Assembly (NCBI GenBank): GCA_002395085.1
Contig: DGVV01000061.1
Span: 1-13,863 of the forward strand
Source of the DNA: Ruminococcus sp. UBA4275
GTDB lineage: Bacteria; Bacillota; Clostridia; Oscillospirales; Ruminococcaceae
Reading direction: 5' to 3'
Length of the DNA: 13,863 nucleotides
In this document: positions 13,760 through 13,863 of the stretch, one piece after another
Position numbering within the stretch: the stretch's first letter is position 1
How the letters are laid out: every line of letters starts with the position of its first letter
The notes under the pieces: model-generated
What the model saw: the letters and a program-made list of their open reading frames with translations, nothing else
Told to the model about the DNA's origin: nothing
Databases searched by the model: none
Position numbers and translations under genes: made by a program

Positions 13760-13863
13760 CAAAAAAACGGGGTATGTAACTTTTTATGTGGTTACACATG
13801 ATTTGTCAAATGAATGATCTGTTTATCCAAACTGAAGTTTTTGGTCGCGCTTTTTTCAAAAAG
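13760..13863. other. AT-rich intergenic end of the window
   Basis: About 100 bases follow the last stop codon. They hold a weak inverted repeat TGTAAC/GTTACA (13775-13796, 10-base loop). Read on the minus strand it is followed after a few bases by a run of seven T (13761-13767 as A), so it could be a weak minus-strand terminator. No convincing plus-strand terminator, promoter or gene start was seen. Confidence 0.4.

Overview
The window looks like a chromosomal segment of a fairly GC-rich anaerobic Firmicute, most likely a Ruminococcus-type member of the Oscillospiraceae/Clostridia. This is inferred from the clostridial pairing of a DnaD-domain protein with a DnaC/DnaI-like ATPase, strong AGGAGG-type ribosome binding sites, a biotin-dependent decarboxylase/transcarboxylase cassette, and a very Thr-rich surface protein. 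No tRNA, rRNA, CRISPR array, insertion sequence or phage gene was seen. The sequence is almost fully coding; the longest gap is the roughly 240-base divergent promoter region at 4611-4850.

Layout. (1) 60-4610, minus strand: one operon of five genes, read from a strong promoter at 4652-4680. In transcription order these are a replication-initiation DnaD-like protein with two tandem DnaD domains, a DnaC/DnaI-like helicase-loader ATPase, a uridine-kinase-like P-loop kinase, a YpsA-type (DUF1273/SLOG) protein and a membrane-anchored, apparently degenerate LytR-CpsA-Psr (LCP) protein. The first pair is separated by a 21-base gap, the next two junctions are ATGA overlaps, and the last gap is 62 bases. 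A hairpin at 20-49 lies just past the last stop codon. (2) 4750-9792, plus strand: a second operon, divergent from the first, with a strong extended -10 promoter. It encodes an acyl-CoA carboxyltransferase (12S/MmdA type), a biotin carrier protein (1.3S type), a pyruvate/oxaloacetate carboxyltransferase (5S/OadA type without its own biotin domain), MetA (homoserine O-acetyltransferase by its Glu111) and a small DUF4190-like membrane protein. It ends in a clear intrinsic terminator. (3) 9809-12216, plus strand: a promoter, then a zinc-ribbon multi-pass membrane protein of unknown function that overlaps by one base a BaiN/HI0933-type flavoprotein. (4) 12304-13759, plus strand: an ECF-like sigma factor overlapping the gene for a single-pass membrane protein, probably its anti-sigma factor, whose extracytoplasmic tail is about 38% threonine. 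The last 100 bases are AT-rich and contain no gene I can support.

The parts most worth attention are the complete three-subunit transcarboxylase-like set with neither biotin carboxylase nor sodium-pump subunit beside it, the sigma factor/Thr-rich membrane protein pair, and the LCP homologue that lacks the usual catalytic arginines. The functional calls rest on motifs read by eye; no database search was possible.
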